From Brevundimonas sp. (GTDB lineage: Bacteria; Pseudomonadota; Alphaproteobacteria; Caulobacterales; Caulobacteraceae): a stretch of DNA of 33,516 nt. The position numbers and the translations under genes were made by a program. This document shows positions 8,588 to 17,876 of this stretch, one piece after another. Under the pieces are notes generated by a model that saw only the letters and a program-made list of their open reading frames with translations, was not told the origin of the DNA and made no database searches. The stretch covers positions 1-33,516 of the forward strand of contig NZ_JANJTL010000014.1 in NCBI RefSeq assembly GCF_024711105.1, read 5' to 3'. Position 1 is the first letter of the stretch; each line of letters begins with the position of its first letter.

Positions 8588-9420
8588 GCGCCTCGCGTCT
8601 GCAGACCACCTTCGCGCGGCTCGCCGCCGAGGACCGCGCCGCCTTCGTGACCTACGTCATGGCCGGCGATCCGGGCCCGGACGCCTCCTTCGAGATCCTG
8701 ACCCAGCTTGCGGGCCAGGCCGACATCATTGAGCTCGGCATGCCCTTCTCGGACCCGATGGCCGAGGGGCCGGCGATCCAGAAGGCGGCGCAGCGGTCGC
8801 TGAAGGCGGGCACGAAGATACGCGACGTGCTGGACATGGTCCGGAGGTTCCGCACAGCGGACGCCGACACGCCCATCGTCCTGATGGGCTACCTCAACCC
8901 GGTCGAGAGCCATGGCTACGACGCCTTCGCCGCCGATGCGGCGGACGCCGGGGTCGACGGCCTGATCATCGTCGACTGCCCGCCGGAGGAGGCCAAGGAA
9001 CTGGCCGCGGCGCTGAACGCCCATCAACTCTCGTTGATCCGGCTGGCCACGCCGACCACCGACGACGCGCGGCTGAAGGTCGTGGCCGAGGACACCTCGG
9101 GCTTTGTCTATTACGTCTCCGTGGCCGGCGTGACCGGGGTTAAGGAGGCCGACGCCTCGGCCGTGGCCCCGGCCGTGGCGCGGGTGCGGGCCGCGACGGG
9201 CTTGCCCGTGGCGGTCGGCTTCGGCATCAAGACGCCCGAACGGGCGGCCGAGGTCGCACGCGTCGCGGACGCGGTGGTGGTCGGGTCGGCCCTGGTCGAG
9301 GAGATCGACCGCGCGCTTTCGGAGAACCGACCGGTGGTCCCGGCGGTTATCTCGATGGCGGCGGACCTGAAGTCAGCCGTGAGGGCCGCGCGGCTCGCAC
9401 GCGCGGAGAAAGAGCGCTAG
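8584..9420 (+). CDS. trpA: Tryptophan synthase alpha chain
   Basis: TrpA cleaves indole-3-glycerol phosphate to indole and glyceraldehyde 3-phosphate and channels indole to TrpB. The 278-residue TIM barrel has [13 protein letters not shown] near the start, [19 protein letters not shown] with the catalytic Glu at residue 50, the flexible-loop region [25 protein letters not shown], and [11 protein letters not shown] for phosphate binding. The second catalytic acid, Asp60 in the E. coli enzyme, aligns with Glu61 here (AEGP in place of ADGP). The start is TTG 8584, overlapping the trpB stop (TTGA). accD begins three bases after its stop. Confidence 0.96.
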
Positions 9421-9423
9421 ACG

Positions 9424-10362
9424 ATGGCGATGGCCGGAAAGCCCGACGACCCGAGGGGCCCTCAGCGTCCCCCCGCAGAACGGCGCGACCGCTCCGGCGG
9501 CGGCGGCTGGCTGGCGCGCATCGCGCCGGGCGTGCGCAAGATCGTGGGCCGTCGCGACACGCCCGAGAACCTGTGGGTCAAGGACCCCGATACTGGCGAG
9601 ATGATCTACCGGCCCGAGCTCGAGGCCGCGCTGTGGGTCACTCCGTCGGGCAAGCACATGCGCATCAATGCGCAGCAGCGCCTGTCGATCACCTTCGACG
9701 GCGGCCAGTTCGAGGCCCTGCCGACCCCGGAGGTCCCCGAGGACCCGCTCAAGTTCTCCGACGGCCGGCCCTATCGCGAGCGCCTGAACGCCGCCCGCAA
9801 GGCGACTGGCGCGCGTGACGCCATGTCGATCGGCTTCGGGACCATCCGCGGCCGTCAGGCCGTGGTGCTGGTCCAGGACTTCAGCTTCATGGGCGGCTCG
9901 CTCGGCATGGCCGCCGGCGAGGGCTTCATCGCCGCCGCCCGGGCCGCGATCGAGCGCGACTGCCCTATGATCTGCTTCACCGCCGCCGGCGGCGCCCGCA
10001 TGCAGGAAGGCGCGCTCAGCCTGATGCAGATGGCCCGCACCACCCTTGCCATCCAGGAGATGAAGAAGGCCGGCCTGCCCTATCTGGTGGTCCTGACCGA
10101 CCCGACCACGGGCGGCGTGACCGCCTCCTACGCCATGCTGGGCGACGTCCATCTGGCCGAGCCGGGCGCCCTGATCGGCTTCGCCGGCCCTCGCGTGATC
10201 GAACAGACCATCCGCGAGAAGCTGCCCCCCGGTTTCCAGCGCTCCGAGTACCTCCAGGAAAAGGGCATGGTCGACAAGGTCGTCCCCCGCGCCGAACTGC
10301 CGGAGACCCTGGGCGCGATCATCGGCATGCTGATGGACGGCCGCGCCGCGAAGGCGGCGTAA
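9424..10362 (+). CDS. accD: Acetyl-CoA carboxylase carboxyltransferase beta subunit, without zinc-ribbon cysteines
   Basis: AccD forms, with AccA, the carboxyltransferase that moves CO2 from biotin-AccB to acetyl-CoA in the first committed step of fatty acid synthesis. The 312-residue protein contains the crotonase-type core, with VQDFSFMGGSLGMAAGE, FTAAGGARMQEGALSLMQM, DPTTGGVTASYAMLGDV and IGFAGPRVIEQTIRE. The N-terminal region aligning with the zinc ribbon (WVKDPDTGEMIYRPELE, then LWVTPSGKHMRI, residues about 51-81) has none of the four cysteines of the E. coli protein: the positions are D54, T57, T73 and S75/G76, and the second knuckle is one residue shorter. The gene follows trpA by three bases and precedes folC, an order common in alphaproteobacteria. 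Confidence 0.95.
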   Translation: MAMAGKPDDPRGPQRPPAERRDRSGGGGWLARIAPGVRKIVGRRDTPENLWVKDPDTGEMIYRPELEAALWVTPSGKHMRINAQQRLSITFDGGQFEALPTPEVPEDPLKFSDGRPYRERLNAARKATGARDAMSIGFGTIRGRQAVVLVQDFSFMGGSLGMAAGEGFIAAARAAIERDCPMICFTAAGGARMQEGALSLMQMARTTLAIQEMKKAGLPYLVVLTDPTTGGVTASYAMLGDVHLAEPGALIGFAGPRVIEQTIREKLPPGFQRSEYLQEKGMVDKVVPRAELPETLGAIIGMLMDGRAAKAA

Positions 10363-10371
10363 CCACTCCAG

Positions 10372-11643
10372 GTGGATCCGATCTCCGCCCGGCTGGCGGC
10401 TCGCAATCCCATGCGCATCGACCTGTCGCTGGAGCGGGTGCGCGCCCTGCTGGCGGCGGTGGGGGATCCGCACAGGCGATTGCCGCCGGTGGTTCATGTG
10501 GCAGGCACCAACGGCAAGGGCTCGACCGTCGCCTTCCTCCGCGCCATGGCCGAGGCGGCGGGCCTGAGGGTCCACGTCAACACCTCGCCTCACCTGGTGC
10601 GGTTCAATGAGCGCATCCGGCTCGCGGGGCGGCTGATCGAGGACGCCGACATCGACGCGATCCTCGACCGGCTGGAGGCGGTGGACGCAGGCGTGCAGGC
10701 GACCGTCTTCGAGATGACCACCGCAGCCGCCTTCATGGTCATGGCGGAGGTACCCGCGGAGCTGGCGATCGTCGAGGTCGGGCTCGGCGGCAAGCTGGAC
10801 GCCACCAATGTGGTCGACCCGCGCCTGTCGGTGATCACCCCGGTCGATCTGGACCACGCGGAGTTCCTCGGCGGCGAGCTGGCCGGGGTGGCGGGCGAGA
10901 AGGCGGGAATCCTCAAGCCCGGCCGCCCGGCGGTCATTGCCCGCCAGCACGAGACGGCCATGGCGGTGATCGAGGCGCGCGCGGCCGAGGTCGGCGCGCC
11001 TCTGACGGTGATGGGCGTGGACTTCGACGCCTGGGCCGAGCGCGGCGGCCTCGCCTTCCAGAACCAGGCGCGGTTCCTGGACTTGCCGGCGCCCGCGCTG
11101 ACCGGTCCGCACCAGATCGCCAACGCCGGGCTGGCCGTCGCCGCCGCGCTGGAACTGGGCCTGCCGGAGGCCGCCATCGCCGAGGGGCTGCGCACCGCGT
11201 CCTGGCCGGCGCGGATGCAGCGCCTCACCGCCGGGCGCTACGCCCAGCAGGCCGGCGAGGCCGAACTGTGGCTGGACGGCGGGCACAATCCGCATGCGGC
11301 CGCCGCCGTGCGCGAGGCGCTGATGGCTCTCCAGGCGCGCGATCCGCGGCCGATGGCCCTGATCGTCGGCATGCTGAGCAACAAGAACGCCGGCGGTTTC
11401 TTCGACGCCCTGCGCGGGCTCGATGCGCGGGTGTTCACCGTGGCCTTCGAAGGCGCCTGCCACACCCCCGAGAGCCTCGCGGACGCCGCGCGCCGCTCAG
11501 GCTTCGAGGCCGCTTCAGCGGCTTCGGTCGAGGCCGCGCTGGATCAGGCCCGCGCTGAAGGCGCCGGACGCATCCTCATCTGCGGATCGCTGTACCTGGC
11601 CGGCGAGGTGCTAGGCGCCTCGCCGGAGACCTGGCCGACCTAG
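10372..11643 (+). CDS. folC: Bifunctional dihydrofolate/folylpolyglutamate synthase
   Basis: FolC ligates glutamate to dihydropteroate and extends the polyglutamate tail of folates. The 423-residue Mur-ligase-type protein has IDLSLERV near the N-terminus, the ATP-binding P-loop [12 protein letters not shown], and [13 protein letters not shown] for folate binding. Further on are [42 protein letters not shown], and the C-terminal [10 protein letters not shown] and [12 protein letters not shown] ligase-domain motifs. The start taken is GTG 10372, nine bases after accD, because the conserved IDLSLER region comes about 18 residues later. Its TAG stop interlocks with the stop of the convergent alanine dehydrogenase gene in a shared CTAG. 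Confidence 0.94.
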   Translation: MDPISARLAARNPMRIDLSLERVRALLAAVGDPHRRLPPVVHVAGTNGKGSTVAFLRAMAEAAGLRVHVNTSPHLVRFNERIRLAGRLIEDADIDAILDRLEAVDAGVQATVFEMTTAAAFMVMAEVPAELAIVEVGLGGKLDATNVVDPRLSVITPVDLDHAEFLGGELAGVAGEKAGILKPGRPAVIARQHETAMAVIEARAAEVGAPLTVMGVDFDAWAERGGLAFQNQARFLDLPAPALTGPHQIANAGLAVAAALELGLPEAAIAEGLRTASWPARMQRLTAGRYAQQAGEAELWLDGGHNPHAAAAVREALMALQARDPRPMALIVGMLSNKNAGGFFDALRGLDARVFTVAFEGACHTPESLADAARRSGFEAASAASVEAALDQARAEGAGRILICGSLYLAGEVLGASPETWPT

Positions 11644-12752
11644 CCCCAGACGCCGTACGGGTCTTCCCAATCCAGGCCGAGCGCCTCGCCCACGGCCGGA
11701 TAGGTCAGCTTGCCGTTCAGGACGTTCAGGCCGCGCGCCAGGTGCGGATTGGCCTTGAGCGCGTCCAGGCCCTTGTCCGCGAGCGCCAGGCCGAAGGGCA
11801 GGGTGGCGTTGTTCAGGGCCTCCGACGAGGTCCGCGGCGCGGCGCCCGGCATGTTGGCCACGCAATAGTGGACCACGCCGTCGATGACGTAGGTCGGGTC
11901 CTCGTGGGTCGTGGGCTTCGACGTCTCGAAGCAACCGCCCTGGTCGATGGCGACGTCGACGAGCACCGAGCCGTTCTTCATCTTCTTGAGGTCATCGCGC
12001 TTGATCAGCTTGGGGGCCGAGGCGCCCGGCACCAGCACGGCGCCGATGATCACGTCGGCCTTGACCATCTCCTCCTCGATCGCGCCGATCGAGGAATAGC
12101 GGGTGATGACCCGGCCGCCGGTGACTTCGTCGATATAGGCCATGCGCGGGATGGAGCGTTCCAGCACCACCACCTCGGCGCCGAGGCCGAGCGCCATGCG
12201 CGCCGCGTTCAGGCCGACGACGCCGCCGCCCAGCACCAGCACGCGCGCCGGGGCCACGCCCGGGACGCCGCAGAACAGCAGGCCCATGCCGCCGTTGTGC
12301 TTCAGCAGGGTCTCGGCCGCCGAGAAGACCGCGATGCGGCCGGCGACCTCGGACATCGGGGCCAGCAGCGGCAGGCCGCCCTTGGCGTCGGTGACCGTCT
12401 CATAGGCCACGGCGGCGCACCTGGATTCCATCAGGCCGCGCGTCTGGTCCGGATCGGGCGCCAGGTGCAGGTAGGTGAACAGGATCTGGCCCTCGCGAAG
12501 CATCTCCCACTCGACCTTCTGGGGCTCCTTGACCTTCACGATCATGTCGTTCTCGGCGAAGATCGTCCTGGCGTCGGGCGAGATCTGTGCGCCCGCCTTG
12601 ACGTAGTCGTCGTCGGTGAAGCCCGCGCCGAGGCCCGCGCCGGTCTCGATCGAGACGGTATGGCCGTGGGCGACGTATTCCCGCGCCGCGGTCGGCGTCA
12701 GGCCGATGCGGTGTTCGTTCTTCTTGATTTCCTTGGGCACGCCGACGCGCAT
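11640..12752 (-). CDS. ald: Alanine dehydrogenase
   Basis: This 370-residue NAD-dependent enzyme interconverts L-alanine with pyruvate and ammonia, usually for alanine catabolism. It opens with [20 protein letters not shown] and has the catalytic Lys in VKVKEPQ and His in YLHLAPD. The nucleotide-binding fold follows ([24 protein letters not shown]), then [19 protein letters not shown] and the C-terminal [14 protein letters not shown]. An in-frame upstream extension exists, but ATG 12752 is the right start: it opens the conserved sequence and has AGGAG 7 bases upstream. It is downstream of the tsaD-gpsA-Rieske series on the same strand, separated by 81 bases with a hairpin, so it probably has its own promoter. 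Confidence 0.95.
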   Translation of the reverse strand: MRVGVPKEIKKNEHRIGLTPTAAREYVAHGHTVSIETGAGLGAGFTDDDYVKAGAQISPDARTIFAENDMIVKVKEPQKVEWEMLREGQILFTYLHLAPDPDQTRGLMESRCAAVAYETVTDAKGGLPLLAPMSEVAGRIAVFSAAETLLKHNGGMGLLFCGVPGVAPARVLVLGGGVVGLNAARMALGLGAEVVVLERSIPRMAYIDEVTGGRVITRYSSIGAIEEEMVKADVIIGAVLVPGASAPKLIKRDDLKKMKNGSVLVDVAIDQGGCFETSKPTTHEDPTYVIDGVVHYCVANMPGAAPRTSSEALNNATLPFGLALADKGLDALKANPHLARGLNVLNGKLTYPAVGEALGLDWEDPYGVWG

Positions 12753-12817
12753 GGACCGCTCCTGAAAGCCTGTTTTCGCCCTCTCGCGGGGGCGCGGCTC
12801 CAATAGACGGTTCCCTC

Positions 12818-12833
12818 GCGTCAGGCCAGACGC
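12818..12833 (-). terminator. Short hairpin directly after the Rieske gene
   Basis: GCGTC (12818-12822) and GACGC (12829-12833) pair around a 6-base loop. On the minus strand the stem starts at the first base after the Rieske protein stop codon. It has no U-tract. It could end or pause the tsaD-gpsA-Rieske transcript before ald. Confidence 0.25.
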
Positions 12834-13214
12834 TTAAGCCGTGCGGATGACGGCGCCGTCGACCACTACCGGCCAGGGCGTCAGCCGCCCGCCGGCCGCC
12901 GGGCCGCCGACGCACTCGCCGGTCAGGGGCTGGAAGACCGCCCCGTGCCAGGAGCAAAGAATCAGCTCGCCGTCGTTCGAAAGATAGCGGTCCAGCTCGA
13001 CGGCCAGCGGATAGCCGGCGTGCGGGCAGCGGTCGACGTAGCCGCGCACCTCGCCGTCCTTGCGCACGAGCAAGCCGTGAAAGAAGGCCTCGCCGATCTG
13101 CACCACAATGGAGCGCGCGCCGGGGTCCTTCAGGTCGGCGAGCGCGCAGACCGCCACGCCCGGCGGGGTCTTCCAGACGCGGGGGCGCTCGGGCGGCGGG
13201 GGCGCGTCCGTCAC
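12834..13214 (-). CDS. Small Rieske [2Fe-2S] protein
   Basis: This 126-residue protein is a stand-alone Rieske domain. The cluster ligands are in [10 protein letters not shown] (C63, H65) and LCSWHGAVF (C87, H90), followed by the usual [18 protein letters not shown] end. There is no signal peptide or membrane segment, so it is probably a cytoplasmic ferredoxin-like electron carrier or an assimilatory (NirD-like) subunit. Its partner is unknown. The start is GTG 13214, overlapping the gpsA stop by 4 bases (GTGA), so it is the third gene of a coupled tsaD-gpsA-Rieske operon. No oxygenase or reductase gene is nearby to suggest a pathway. Confidence 0.88.
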   Translation of the reverse strand: MTDAPPPPERPRVWKTPPGVAVCALADLKDPGARSIVVQIGEAFFHGLLVRKDGEVRGYVDRCPHAGYPLAVELDRYLSNDGELILCSWHGAVFQPLTGECVGGPAAGGRLTPWPVVVDGAVIRTA

Positions 13215-14209
13215 CTCTCCGCCTTCAGTGGACGGTTCAGCAGGCCGTCGATGGCCTCGTCCACGGCGATCTCGCCGGCGAGGATGGCGGCCACGGCCTC
13301 GCAGATGGGGGTCTCGACACCCAGCCTGGCGGCCAGTTGGCGGACGGCCGGGGCGCTGTCGACGCCCTCGGCGACCGAGCGCTTGCCCTCCAGCGCCTGG
13401 TAGAGGGTCAGGCCCTGGCCGAGCGCGAGGCCCACGCTCATGTTGCGCGACTGCGGGCTCGAGCACGTCAGGACCAGGTCGCCCAGGCCGCACAGGCCCG
13501 CCACCGTCTCGGCCCGTCCGCCGAGCGCCACGCCCAGACGGGTCATCTCGGCGAAGCCTCGTGTGATCAGGGCCGCATGCGCCGACCGGCCCAGGCCCCG
13601 CCCCTCGGACATGCCGCAGGCGATGGCCAGCACGTTCTTGATCGCGCCCCCGACTTCGGCCCCGACCAGGTCGTCGGCCCAGTAGGGACGGAAGGCGGGG
13701 CCCGCGACCGCCTGCACCAGCGCCTCGCCCAGCGCCCGGTCGGGACAGGCCAGGGTGACGGCCGTGGGCAGGCCGCGCGACACGTCGGCGGCGAAGCTCG
13801 GCCCTGACAGGACAGCCGCCCGAGCGTCGGGGATGGTCTCCGCCAGAACGTCGGCCATCAGCTTCAGAGAGCCGCGCTCGACCCCTTTAGAGCAGAGCAC
13901 CACCGGCAGGCCCGCGCGCGCATGCGGGGCGAAGGCGGTCAGGGTCGAGCGCATGTGCTGAGCCGGGGGCACGGCCAGGATGAAATCGAGCCCAGCCAGA
14001 TCGGCGAAGTCGGCGGTGGCGCGCACCGACGTGTCCAGCTTCACGCCGGGCAGGAAGGCCTCGTTCTCGTGGCGGGCGTTGATGCTCTCCACCACCTCCG
14101 GCTCGCGGGCCTGCAGGGTGACGGTGAGCCCGGCGCGGACGCAGGCCTGGGCGAGCGCGGTGCCCCAGGCGCCGCCGCCGATGACGCCGACGGACTTCAG
14201 ATCGGTCAT
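13211..14209 (-). CDS. gpsA: Glycerol-3-phosphate dehydrogenase [NAD(P)+]
   Basis: GpsA reduces dihydroxyacetone phosphate to sn-glycerol 3-phosphate, the backbone precursor for phospholipids. The 332-residue sequence has the N-terminal nucleotide-binding motif [15 protein letters not shown], then [37 protein letters not shown], and the catalytic lysine region [14 protein letters not shown]. It ends with [20 protein letters not shown] and VAEGVDSA, all family hallmarks. Its ATG at 14209 overlaps the tsaD stop (ATGA), and its stop overlaps the Rieske GTG. tsaD-gpsA adjacency is common in alphaproteobacteria. Confidence 0.96.
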   Translation of the reverse strand: MTDLKSVGVIGGGAWGTALAQACVRAGLTVTLQAREPEVVESINARHENEAFLPGVKLDTSVRATADFADLAGLDFILAVPPAQHMRSTLTAFAPHARAGLPVVLCSKGVERGSLKLMADVLAETIPDARAAVLSGPSFAADVSRGLPTAVTLACPDRALGEALVQAVAGPAFRPYWADDLVGAEVGGAIKNVLAIACGMSEGRGLGRSAHAALITRGFAEMTRLGVALGGRAETVAGLCGLGDLVLTCSSPQSRNMSVGLALGQGLTLYQALEGKRSVAEGVDSAPAVRQLAARLGVETPICEAVAAILAGEIAVDEAIDGLLNRPLKAER

Positions 14210-15294
14210 GCCTTGGCTCCCTTGCGGCCGGGCTTGTGGGTAGGGTCGGCCAGGGCGGCGGCTTCGTCCAGCGGCCATCGCGGACGGGCCCTGGCGTCCA
14301 GTCCGGAGGTCAAACCCATGGCCAACCGTTCGGCTCCTGCCAAGGCGATCATGGCGGCGTTGTCGGTGCAGTAGGCCAGCGGCGGCGCCAGGAAGTCGAA
14401 GCCCTGCCGCTCGCAGGCGGCCTTGAGCGCCGCTCGGACCGCACCGTTGGCCGCGACGCCGCCGGCGACGACGAACAGACGATTGGCGTGCCGCCCGGCG
14501 TAGTCCGCCATCGCCTTCTCGGAACGCTCGGACAGCTGGCGCGCGATCGCGGCCTGAACGGATGCGGCCAGGTCGGCGCGGTCCTGCTCGGTCTCGCAGG
14601 TAGCCGCGGCGCGGGCCGCGGCCGTCTTCAGCCCCGAGAAGGAGAAGTCGAAGCCGCCGCGTCCGAGCAGCGCGCGCGGCAGCGGATAGCGCGCCGCGTC
14701 GCCCGACGCCGCCAGACGCTCCAGCGCCGGCCCACCCGGATAGCCGAGGCCCAGCACCTTGGCCGTCTTGTCGAAGGCCTCGCCGGCCGCGTCGTCGATG
14801 GTCGAGCCAAGCCGGGTCATGTCGCCGACGCCGCGCACCTCCAGCAGCTGACAGTGCCCGCCCGAAACCAGCAGCAGCAGGAAGGGATAGGCGGCTTCCG
14901 CACCCAGCCGGGCCGACAGGGCGTGGCCCTCCAGATGGTTGACCGCCACCAGCGGCAGGCCGCGCGCCACCGCCAGCCCCTTGCCGAAGCTGAGGCCCAC
15001 CATCACCCCGCCGACCAGGCCGGGGCCCGCCGTGGCGGCGATCCCGTCGATGGCGTCGAGGCCAAGGCCGGCCTCTGTCAGGGCGTCGCGGGCGATGCCG
15101 TCGATGACCCGCACATGGCCGCGCGCCGCGATCTCGGGCACCACGCCGCCGAAGGGGGCGTGGTCCTGCTGGCTGGCCACGACGGAGGACAGCACCTCGA
15201 CCCGGCCGTCCGCGCGACGGCGGACGACCGCCGCGGCCGTCTCGTCGCAACTGGTCTCGAGGCCCAGAACCGTATAGTCGCGGGGGGTCGCCAT
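14206..15294 (-). CDS. tsaD: tRNA N6-threonylcarbamoyladenosine transferase TsaD
   Basis: TsaD transfers the threonylcarbamoyl group to A37 of tRNAs that read ANN codons, acting with TsaB, TsaE and TsaC. The 362-residue ASKHA-fold protein has [15 protein letters not shown] at the N-terminus and the metal-binding histidines in [12 protein letters not shown]. It then has [59 protein letters not shown] and [13 protein letters not shown]. Length is normal. It is divergent from hemC with about 40 bases between the start codons, a conserved alphaproteobacterial arrangement. Confidence 0.97.
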   Translation of the reverse strand: MATPRDYTVLGLETSCDETAAAVVRRRADGRVEVLSSVVASQQDHAPFGGVVPEIAARGHVRVIDGIARDALTEAGLGLDAIDGIAATAGPGLVGGVMVGLSFGKGLAVARGLPLVAVNHLEGHALSARLGAEAAYPFLLLLVSGGHCQLLEVRGVGDMTRLGSTIDDAAGEAFDKTAKVLGLGYPGGPALERLAASGDAARYPLPRALLGRGGFDFSFSGLKTAAARAAATCETEQDRADLAASVQAAIARQLSERSEKAMADYAGRHANRLFVVAGGVAANGAVRAALKAACERQGFDFLAPPLAYCTDNAAMIALAGAERLAMGLTSGLDARARPRWPLDEAAALADPTHKPGRKGAKA

Positions 15295-15334
15295 TCGCGG
15301 CGGACCTAGCCCCTACGCCCTGTCAGACGCAAGC

Positions 15335-16273
15335 GTGAGCCCGATCCCCCCCATCCGCATCGGAACCCGGAAGTCGCTGCTGGCCCGGACGCAGTCCGGC
15401 CACATCCAGGCCGCCATCACGGCTGCGCTCGGCGCGCCGCCGGAGGCCGCCGACGAGGTCGCGCCGCTCGTCTTCATCACCACCACCGGCGACCGCATCC
15501 AGGACCGCCGCCTCACTGACATCGGGGGCAAGGCGCTGTTCACCAAGGAGATCGAGGAATGTCTCCTCGACGGCCGCATCGATGTGGCCGTCCACTCCAT
15601 GAAGGACGTCCCGGCGGAACAGCCCCCGGGCCTGTGCGTCGCCGCCATCCCCGTGCGCGAGGACCCGCGCGACGCCTTTGTCAGCGGCGAATGGGACTCG
15701 ATGGCCGCCTTGCCTCAGGGCGCGCGGCTCGGCACCGCCAGCCTGAGACGCCAGGCCCAGGCGCTGAAGGCGCGTCCCGATCTGGTCGTCGAGACCCTGC
15801 GCGGCAACGTCGACACGCGGCTGGCGCGGCTGGCGGCCGGCGACTTCGACGCCATCCTGCTGGCGGCCGCCGGCCTGAACAGGCTCGGCCTCAACGCCCA
15901 GGCGCGCGGTTTCCTTGACCCCTGGGCGGCCCCGCCCGCCCCCGGACAGGGCGCCCTGGCGCTCCAGGCGCGCGAGGGAAGCGACTGGGCCGACTGGCTC
16001 AATCGGCTCAACCATGCCCCGACCGAGATCTGCGTTGCGGCGGAACGCGGCGCCCTGACGGCGCTCGAGGCCTCCTGCCGCACCGCCATGGGCGCCTTCG
16101 CTCGCATCGTGGACGACCGCGTCGAACTGGCGGTCGAGGCGCTCGCGCCCGACGGCGCCGCTTGCTGGCGCCGCGAGGGGTCCGGCGCCGTCGACGCCGC
16201 CGAGGCGCGTCAGCTCGGTCTGCGCCTCGGCGCCGAGATCAAGGCCGAGGCCGGGGACCTGCTGCTGGAATGA
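15335..16273 (+). CDS. hemC: Hydroxymethylbilane synthase (porphobilinogen deaminase)
   Basis: HemC polymerises four porphobilinogens into hydroxymethylbilane in heme synthesis. The 312-residue protein shows IRIGTRKSLLARTQS, ITTTGDRIQDRRL with the D-R substrate-contact residues, GGKALFTKEIEECLLDGRIDVAVHSMKDVP, GTASLRRQAQ and LRGNVDTRLARL. In the C-terminal domain, LEASCRTAMGAFA contains the Cys that anchors the dipyrromethane cofactor. Translation appears to start at GTG 15335. The stop overlaps the hemD ATG by 4 bases. Confidence 0.96.
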   Translation: MSPIPPIRIGTRKSLLARTQSGHIQAAITAALGAPPEAADEVAPLVFITTTGDRIQDRRLTDIGGKALFTKEIEECLLDGRIDVAVHSMKDVPAEQPPGLCVAAIPVREDPRDAFVSGEWDSMAALPQGARLGTASLRRQAQALKARPDLVVETLRGNVDTRLARLAAGDFDAILLAAAGLNRLGLNAQARGFLDPWAAPPAPGQGALALQAREGSDWADWLNRLNHAPTEICVAAERGALTALEASCRTAMGAFARIVDDRVELAVEALAPDGAACWRREGSGAVDAAEARQLGLRLGAEIKAEAGDLLLE

Positions 16274-16953
16274 GCGTCTGGGTCACCCGGACCCAGCCCG
16301 GCGCGGACCAGACCGCCCGGCGCCTGGCCGACCGCGGCCTGGAAGCCCTGGTCGATCCGGTGCTCGAGGTCCGGCCGCTGGAGTCGCCGATCAGCCTCGA
16401 CGAGTCCGACGCCCTGGTCTTCACCAGTCCCAACGGCGTGCGTGTCTTCGCCGACCGGGACAGCCGCCGCGACCTGCCCGTCTTCGCCGTCGGGGACGTC
16501 ACCGCCCAGGCCCTGGCGGACGCCGGGTTCGGCGAGGTGCGAAGCGCCTCGGGCGACGTGCGCGATCTGGCCCGCCTGATTATCGGGGCCAAGCCCGTCC
16601 GCGCGCTGCACATCGCGCCCCGGCGTCCGGCCGGCGATCTCGTCGGCCTCACGGCCGCCGGCGGCGTGGAGGTGGTCAGCCTGCCCATCTACGAGACCGT
16701 GGAGATCGAGCCGCGCCACGCCATCACGGCCGACGGCCTCACCCACGTCCTGATCCATTCCGGCCGCGCCGCCGAGGCGGTCGCCCGCCACGTCCCGGCC
16801 GATCGCCTGGCCCCGCTGTCGGTCCTGGCCATCTCCGAAGCCGCGGCCGCGCCTCTTGAGGGCCGCGTCGCGGCGATCGCATGCGCGCCGTTCCCTGACG
16901 AGCCGTCCTTGCTTAAGCTGTGCGCCGTGACCCTGTCGGAAGGCGATACATGA
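16270..16953 (+). CDS. hemD: Uroporphyrinogen-III synthase
   Basis: HemD closes and inverts ring D of hydroxymethylbilane to give uroporphyrinogen III. The family is poorly conserved, so the call depends partly on position after hemC. In the 227-residue protein the recognisable parts are VWVTRTQPGADQTARRL at the N-terminus, ALVFTSPNGVRVFA, VFAVGDVTAQALADAGF, and VVSLPIYETVE between the two lobes. The overlap ATGA at both ends links it to hemC and to the downstream mitofilin-like gene. Confidence 0.9.
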   Translation: MSVWVTRTQPGADQTARRLADRGLEALVDPVLEVRPLESPISLDESDALVFTSPNGVRVFADRDSRRDLPVFAVGDVTAQALADAGFGEVRSASGDVRDLARLIIGAKPVRALHIAPRRPAGDLVGLTAAGGVEVVSLPIYETVEIEPRHAITADGLTHVLIHSGRAAEAVARHVPADRLAPLSVLAISEAAAAPLEGRVAAIACAPFPDEPSLLKLCAVTLSEGDT

Positions 16954-17876
16954 CGGACAGTCCTCCGCACGACCGGCCCCGCATCGAGCCCGAGCCGCCG
17001 CATCCCGTGCGCGACCGCCAGGGCCTGTCCCCACGCGTCCTGGCCCTGATCGCGCTTGCGGTCGTACTGGTCATCATCGCGGTCGGCGCCGGGGCTTTCC
17101 GCGACCGCATCGCCCGCGCCATCGGCCCCGCCCCGCCCGTGAGCGAGGCCGAGGAGCGCGCCGCGCTCCGCAACCGCGTCGCCCAGCTGGAAAGCGAGCT
17201 CGAACTGGCCCGACGGCAGTCCCAGCGCCAGACGCCCGTCACGGGCTCGGCCGGCGACAATGTCCAGGTCGAGGCCGAGGAGGCCAACGTCCTGGAGCAG
17301 AGGATCGTCGCGCTGGAGGCCGCACAGGCGCGCATGTCGCGCGCCGCCGCCGCCGCCGTGGCCGCCGCCGCCCTGGCCGACGCCGCCGAGGGCTCGGAAC
17401 CCTTCGCGGGCGAACTGGCCTCGCTTGAACGCCTGACCCCGACCGCGCGCGGTATCCGCGCGCTGCGCGAACTGGCCGAACAGGGCGCTCCGACCCGCGC
17501 CCAACTTGCCGCCGACTATCCGCGCGCCGCCGCCCGCGCGGCCCGCGCCGCGCGCGGAGAGGATGGCGACGGCTTCTTCGCCTCGCTGTCGCGCTGGTTC
17601 GGCGCGATCTTCAATCTGCGGCGCATCGGGTCGCTGGAGGGCGAAGGCGTGGACGCCGTGCTCGCCCGGGCCGAGCGCCGCGTCCAGGAGGGCGACCTGG
17701 AGGGCGCCCTGGCCCAGCTCCAGTCCCTGCCGGCGCCGGCCCGCGAGGCCATGGTCGACTGGACGGCTCCCGCGGAACGCCGGGTCGAGATCGAACGCCG
17801 CATCAATGCCCTGCGCGCCCAGGCGCTCGGCGACCTGTCGGGCGTCACCACCGCCGATACGGGCGGGCCGCTGTGA
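16950..17876 (+). CDS. Mitofilin-like inner-membrane protein of the hem operon
   Basis: This 308-residue protein has a proline-rich cytoplasmic N-terminus, one membrane helix at about residues 31-50 (VLALIALAVVLVIIAVGAGA) and a periplasmic coiled coil at about 67-125. The C-terminus is alpha-helical (FFASLSRWFGAIFNLRRIG, then GDLEGALAQLQSLPAPAREAMVDWTAPAERRV), and that region matches the mitofilin-like COG4223 proteins encoded in alphaproteobacterial hem operons. These are regarded as bacterial relatives of the mitochondrial inner-membrane organiser Mic60 and occupy the hemX position of other proteobacteria. Start ATG 16950 overlaps the hemD stop, and the stop overlaps the GTG of hemY. Confidence 0.85.
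   Translation: MTDSPPHDRPRIEPEPPHPVRDRQGLSPRVLALIALAVVLVIIAVGAGAFRDRIARAIGPAPPVSEAEERAALRNRVAQLESELELARRQSQRQTPVTGSAGDNVQVEAEEANVLEQRIVALEAAQARMSRAAAAAVAAAALADAAEGSEPFAGELASLERLTPTARGIRALRELAEQGAPTRAQLAADYPRAAARAARAARGEDGDGFFASLSRWFGAIFNLRRIGSLEGEGVDAVLARAERRVQEGDLEGALAQLQSLPAPAREAMVDWTAPAERRVEIERRINALRAQALGDLSGVTTADTGGPL

Noticed and set aside
13211-15250. A 679-residue frame continuous across tsaD and gpsA, considered as a fusion protein
   Set aside because: Its first half is an alternative frame of tsaD; only the gpsA half is real, and each gene has its own overlapping start and stop.
17340-17560. Repetitive GCC/GCG tract in the mitofilin-like gene, considered as a microsatellite
   Set aside because: It encodes an Ala-rich helix within a continuous frame and shows no regular repeat unit.
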